NCBI GenBank assembly: GCA_022793975.1
Contig: JAAWDW010000032.1
Location: 1 to 15,777, forward strand
Direction of reading: 5' to 3'
Source: Bacillota bacterium
GTDB lineage: Bacteria; Bacillota; Clostridia; Peptostreptococcales; Anaerovoracaceae
DNA length: 15,777 nucleotides
Shown: positions 13,815 to 15,777 of the stretch, one piece after another
Layout of the letters: the number at the start of each line of letters is the position of its first letter
Position numbering within the stretch: position 1 is the first letter of the stretch
Program-made: the position numbers and the translations under genes
The notes under the pieces: generated by a model
What the model was told of the DNA's origin: nothing
The model's input: the letters and a program-made list of their open reading frames with translations, nothing else
The model's database searches: none

Positions 13815-15389
13815 CTATTTCACAACTCTGTCAAGGCGTTTCAGTGCAAGCGCTATAGTCAACCCCGGAATAACTCTGTTGCCCGTTATTTCCGCGCTTA
13901 ACACATCATTTATCTTTTTCAGTCTGTACTGTACTGTATTCGTGTGTATACCCATAAACTCACTCGTCTTCGCACTGTTCATACCTGCATCAAGGACGAA
14001 TGTTTCCAGTGTTTCCAGAAGCTGTCGGCCCTTATGTTCACCGACTTCTTTAAAAGATTCGAGCAAATCCATATGATTTTTCTTAACATATCCTCCCTGA
14101 AGCTGTATGTTAATGCAGTTGCTGACAAGCACCATTTCGTATTTTGTAAACACTCTTTTATACGGAAAAACACTCTGGACAAACGACCACGTCTCTCCTA
14201 TAAGCCTGTAAGCATCTGCCGCTCCTTCTATACCTTCTATACCTATTACATTGAAAATACGCACCGCATTTTCTGCCTTAAGTTCATTAAACAAGTCATT
14301 GCATTTATTTCTTTTACCAGCGGCATCCTCATCGTTTTCCACAAGCTGTGTAAGTATAATACCGTATGTGTCATCTCCTTCGGCCACCTTCATTATGCGC
14401 AGCTTTTCATTCTGCTCAAATTCATCTATGATCTTTCTGGCCTCCGGCGTTTCAATTCCGTGCGCATAAAATACGCACAAAATATTTTCATCATTTATTC
14501 CCGCTTCTTCTCTCAGACTGTATGCCAAGCTCTTGCTTCCACGCTTAAGTGCCTTTATGAGTTCTGCTCTCGCGTCTCTCTCCGGTGTATATTTCCACAT
14601 ACCCATAGCAAGCTCTATAATCTCCGCAAGCTTTGTTATCTCATTTGCAGAATAGCAATCCTCATTATCCACTATAAACATATAATGCTTTTCATCGTTT
14701 ATCAACACAGAGCCCCAATATGTGAGTACTCCGTCCACTTCAACAAGTGTATATACCGATGAATCATTTATCTCACGGCTTCTTCCTATTCTTATGGCCT
14801 CGTCTATACTGACTCTATGCCTTGTTTCAACCGATAATATAGGATTGAAGTCTTCGGATAGTATTATTATCTGAAAATCATTATTTATTGCCGCCTCTTT
14901 TAATGCTTCCTGAAAATTAGGATGCTTTTCAAAATTGAGCAGATGGAAAACGGTATTGCTTATAAGACGATTACCGAAATTATCACCGTAAACCAGTTCC
15001 GCCGAAACATCTCTCGCGACATCCGAACAGCTCACGCCTTCTTTTTCAAGAGAAAGAAGCGGCAACCCCGCTTTTTCGGCTGCATCTATCAGATCGTCCG
15101 AAACTTCTTTAAGAACATCCCCTACATACATAAGCACCAGAGCCGCACAGCCTTTCTTTGCAAGCGCTTTCACTATACTGCGCTGCTCTTCTATATTATC
15201 TTTAACATGGAAAAAGCCCGAAATTACAAGTTCGCCTGTCCTGCCCGCAAATGAAGCTATTTCATCACTCCGAAGACCTTCCAGCACCGACGCATTCCTG
15301 ATTCTTACATCAAGACCTTTTGCCCCTGCCAGCACTTTGGCATCTTTCAATATATCCATTTGCAGAACTTCTCTTACCGTAACTTTCAT
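13815..15389 (-). CDS. PucR family transcriptional regulator
   Basis: 524-residue regulator with three visible parts. The N-terminal PucR ligand-sensing domain (about 5-125) contains V-R-E-V-L and G-L-P-L-L-S-L. A middle CdaR GGDEF-like region is at about 280-410. A C-terminal HTH_30 DNA-binding domain (471-493) contains A-K-T-S-E-F-M-G-I-H-T-N-T-V-Q-Y-R-L-K-K-I, split by helix turns. Relatives respond to small metabolites such as purine-catabolism intermediates, sugars or amino acids; the ligand here is unknown. It lies 51 bp after the partial upstream gene and 29 bp before the phosphodiesterase gene, and may regulate this cluster. Confidence 0.92.
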   Translation of the reverse strand: MKVTVREVLQMDILKDAKVLAGAKGLDVRIRNASVLEGLRSDEIASFAGRTGELVISGFFHVKDNIEEQRSIVKALAKKGCAALVLMYVGDVLKEVSDDLIDAAEKAGLPLLSLEKEGVSCSDVARDVSAELVYGDNFGNRLISNTVFHLLNFEKHPNFQEALKEAAINNDFQIIILSEDFNPILSVETRHRVSIDEAIRIGRSREINDSSVYTLVEVDGVLTYWGSVLINDEKHYMFIVDNEDCYSANEITKLAEIIELAMGMWKYTPERDARAELIKALKRGSKSLAYSLREEAGINDENILCVFYAHGIETPEARKIIDEFEQNEKLRIMKVAEGDDTYGIILTQLVENDEDAAGKRNKCNDLFNELKAENAVRIFNVIGIEGIEGAADAYRLIGETWSFVQSVFPYKRVFTKYEMVLVSNCINIQLQGGYVKKNHMDLLESFKEVGEHKGRQLLETLETFVLDAGMNSAKTSEFMGIHTNTVQYRLKKINDVLSAEITGNRVIPGLTIALALKRLDRVVK

Positions 15390-15440
15390 TCGGGATTTTT
15401 CTCCATTCTTAATCAGCTTACAATTAATATTTTACTGTTA

Positions 15441-15777
15441 TTATTCGTTTCTATCTTCGCCGTCCGCTTTGTCGCTTTCGTTTTTAACGGCATTCTCATT
15501 TTCTTCATCTTCAACGCCCGGTGCCTTGATATCCGGAGCATTTTTTATATCCGCAAGAAGAGCTCTTATCGCTGCGTCCGATTTATCGCCCGGCATCTGT
15601 ACTACTTGAACGTTTGCCTTCGCTTTTTCGGCCGCTTCGCGCGCTTCTTCCTCCGCTATAAGTCGCTTTCTTTCCGCAGCTTCTGCGGCGTTTGCTTTCT
15701 TTATTTCCTCATCTCTGTCCTTTACTCTGCCTGCAAGTGTCTCAGCCGTAAGTTCTCCTGTATAAAGTGCTTCAAAC
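15441..15777 (-). CDS. C-terminal 111 residues of an unknown protein (gene enters from outside the window)
   Basis: The reading frame is open from the window edge to the TAA at 15441-15443. The visible tail has a probable coiled coil rich in Ala, Glu, Lys and Arg (about visible residues 15-55), then V-Q-V-V-Q-M-P-G-D-K, a short helix and an acidic, Asn/Asp/Glu-rich disordered end. There is no catalytic motif or transmembrane segment in this part. It precedes pucR by 51 bp without a terminator, so it is probably the upstream member of the same operon. The family cannot be named from this fragment. Confidence 0.7.
   Translation of the reverse strand, partial: FEALYTGELTAETLAGRVKDRDEEIKKANAAEAAERKRLIAEEEAREAAEKAKANVQVVQMPGDKSDAAIRALLADIKNAPDIKAPGVEDEENENAVKNESDKADGEDRNE

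Noticed and set aside
13944..14762. Long plus-strand open frame (272 codons) opposite the PucR gene
   Set aside because: It lies wholly antisense to a regulator with clear PucR/HTH domains, its translation is Cys/Phe/His-rich with no motif, and it has no ribosome site.

Overview
The window looks like chromosomal DNA from a low-to-middle GC Gram-positive anaerobe, most likely a member of the Clostridia. The evidence is AGGAGG-type ribosome binding sites, sigma-A type promoters (TTGACA/TATAAT-like), intrinsic terminators, a PucR regulator of the CdaR/HTH_30 type, type III pantothenate kinase (CoaX), a PnuC transporter and a two-cluster ferredoxin protein. No genus can be named from this stretch. 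No rRNA, tRNA, CRISPR array, prophage or insertion sequence is visible. Thirteen of the fifteen genes called are on the minus strand; only the Rpn-family nuclease gene and mutM are on the plus strand. No gene-free stretch exceeds 300 bases.

Minus-strand group 1 (1-2315), in transcription order: mntP (manganese export), rdgB/HAM1 (house-cleaning nucleotide pyrophosphatase), a YihY/BrkB membrane protein, and the start of a shikimate-kinase-like gene cut by the window edge. Gaps are short or overlapping, so these are probably one operon. Next to it is thrC (threonine synthase), with a good promoter at 4043-4071 and a terminator at 2450-2497. The first-edge kinase lacks the shikimate-binding Arg of true shikimate kinases.

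Region 4117-6329 holds a NimA-like flavin-binding protein, pnuC (nicotinamide riboside/NMN uptake) and a ferredoxin-like protein with an unusual second cluster motif. The pnuC gene is preceded by a promoter, a roughly 125-nt leader and a strong terminator ending about 25 nt before its start codon. That layout is typical of a transcription-attenuating riboswitch. I do not recognise the aptamer, and this is the most interesting item in the window.

Region 6330-7570 is an isolated plus-strand island: an AT-rich Rpn-family PD-(D/E)XK nuclease gene with a consensus promoter and its own terminator. After it come, on the minus strand, a secreted lipoprotein gene and dusB (tRNA dihydrouridine synthase), then mutM (plus) divergent from the lipoprotein gene. 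mutM converges on a hypoxanthine/uracil-DNA glycosylase-like gene, giving two base-excision repair enzymes tail to tail.

The last group (11406-15777, minus) runs from a partial gene with an acidic Ala/Glu-rich coiled-coil tail, through a PucR-type regulator and a secreted glycerophosphodiesterase-like protein with a large unassigned C-terminal half, to coaX. The last two overlap by 17 bp. The layout suggests one transcript linking a cytosolic regulator, an exported phosphodiesterase and the first step of CoA synthesis.
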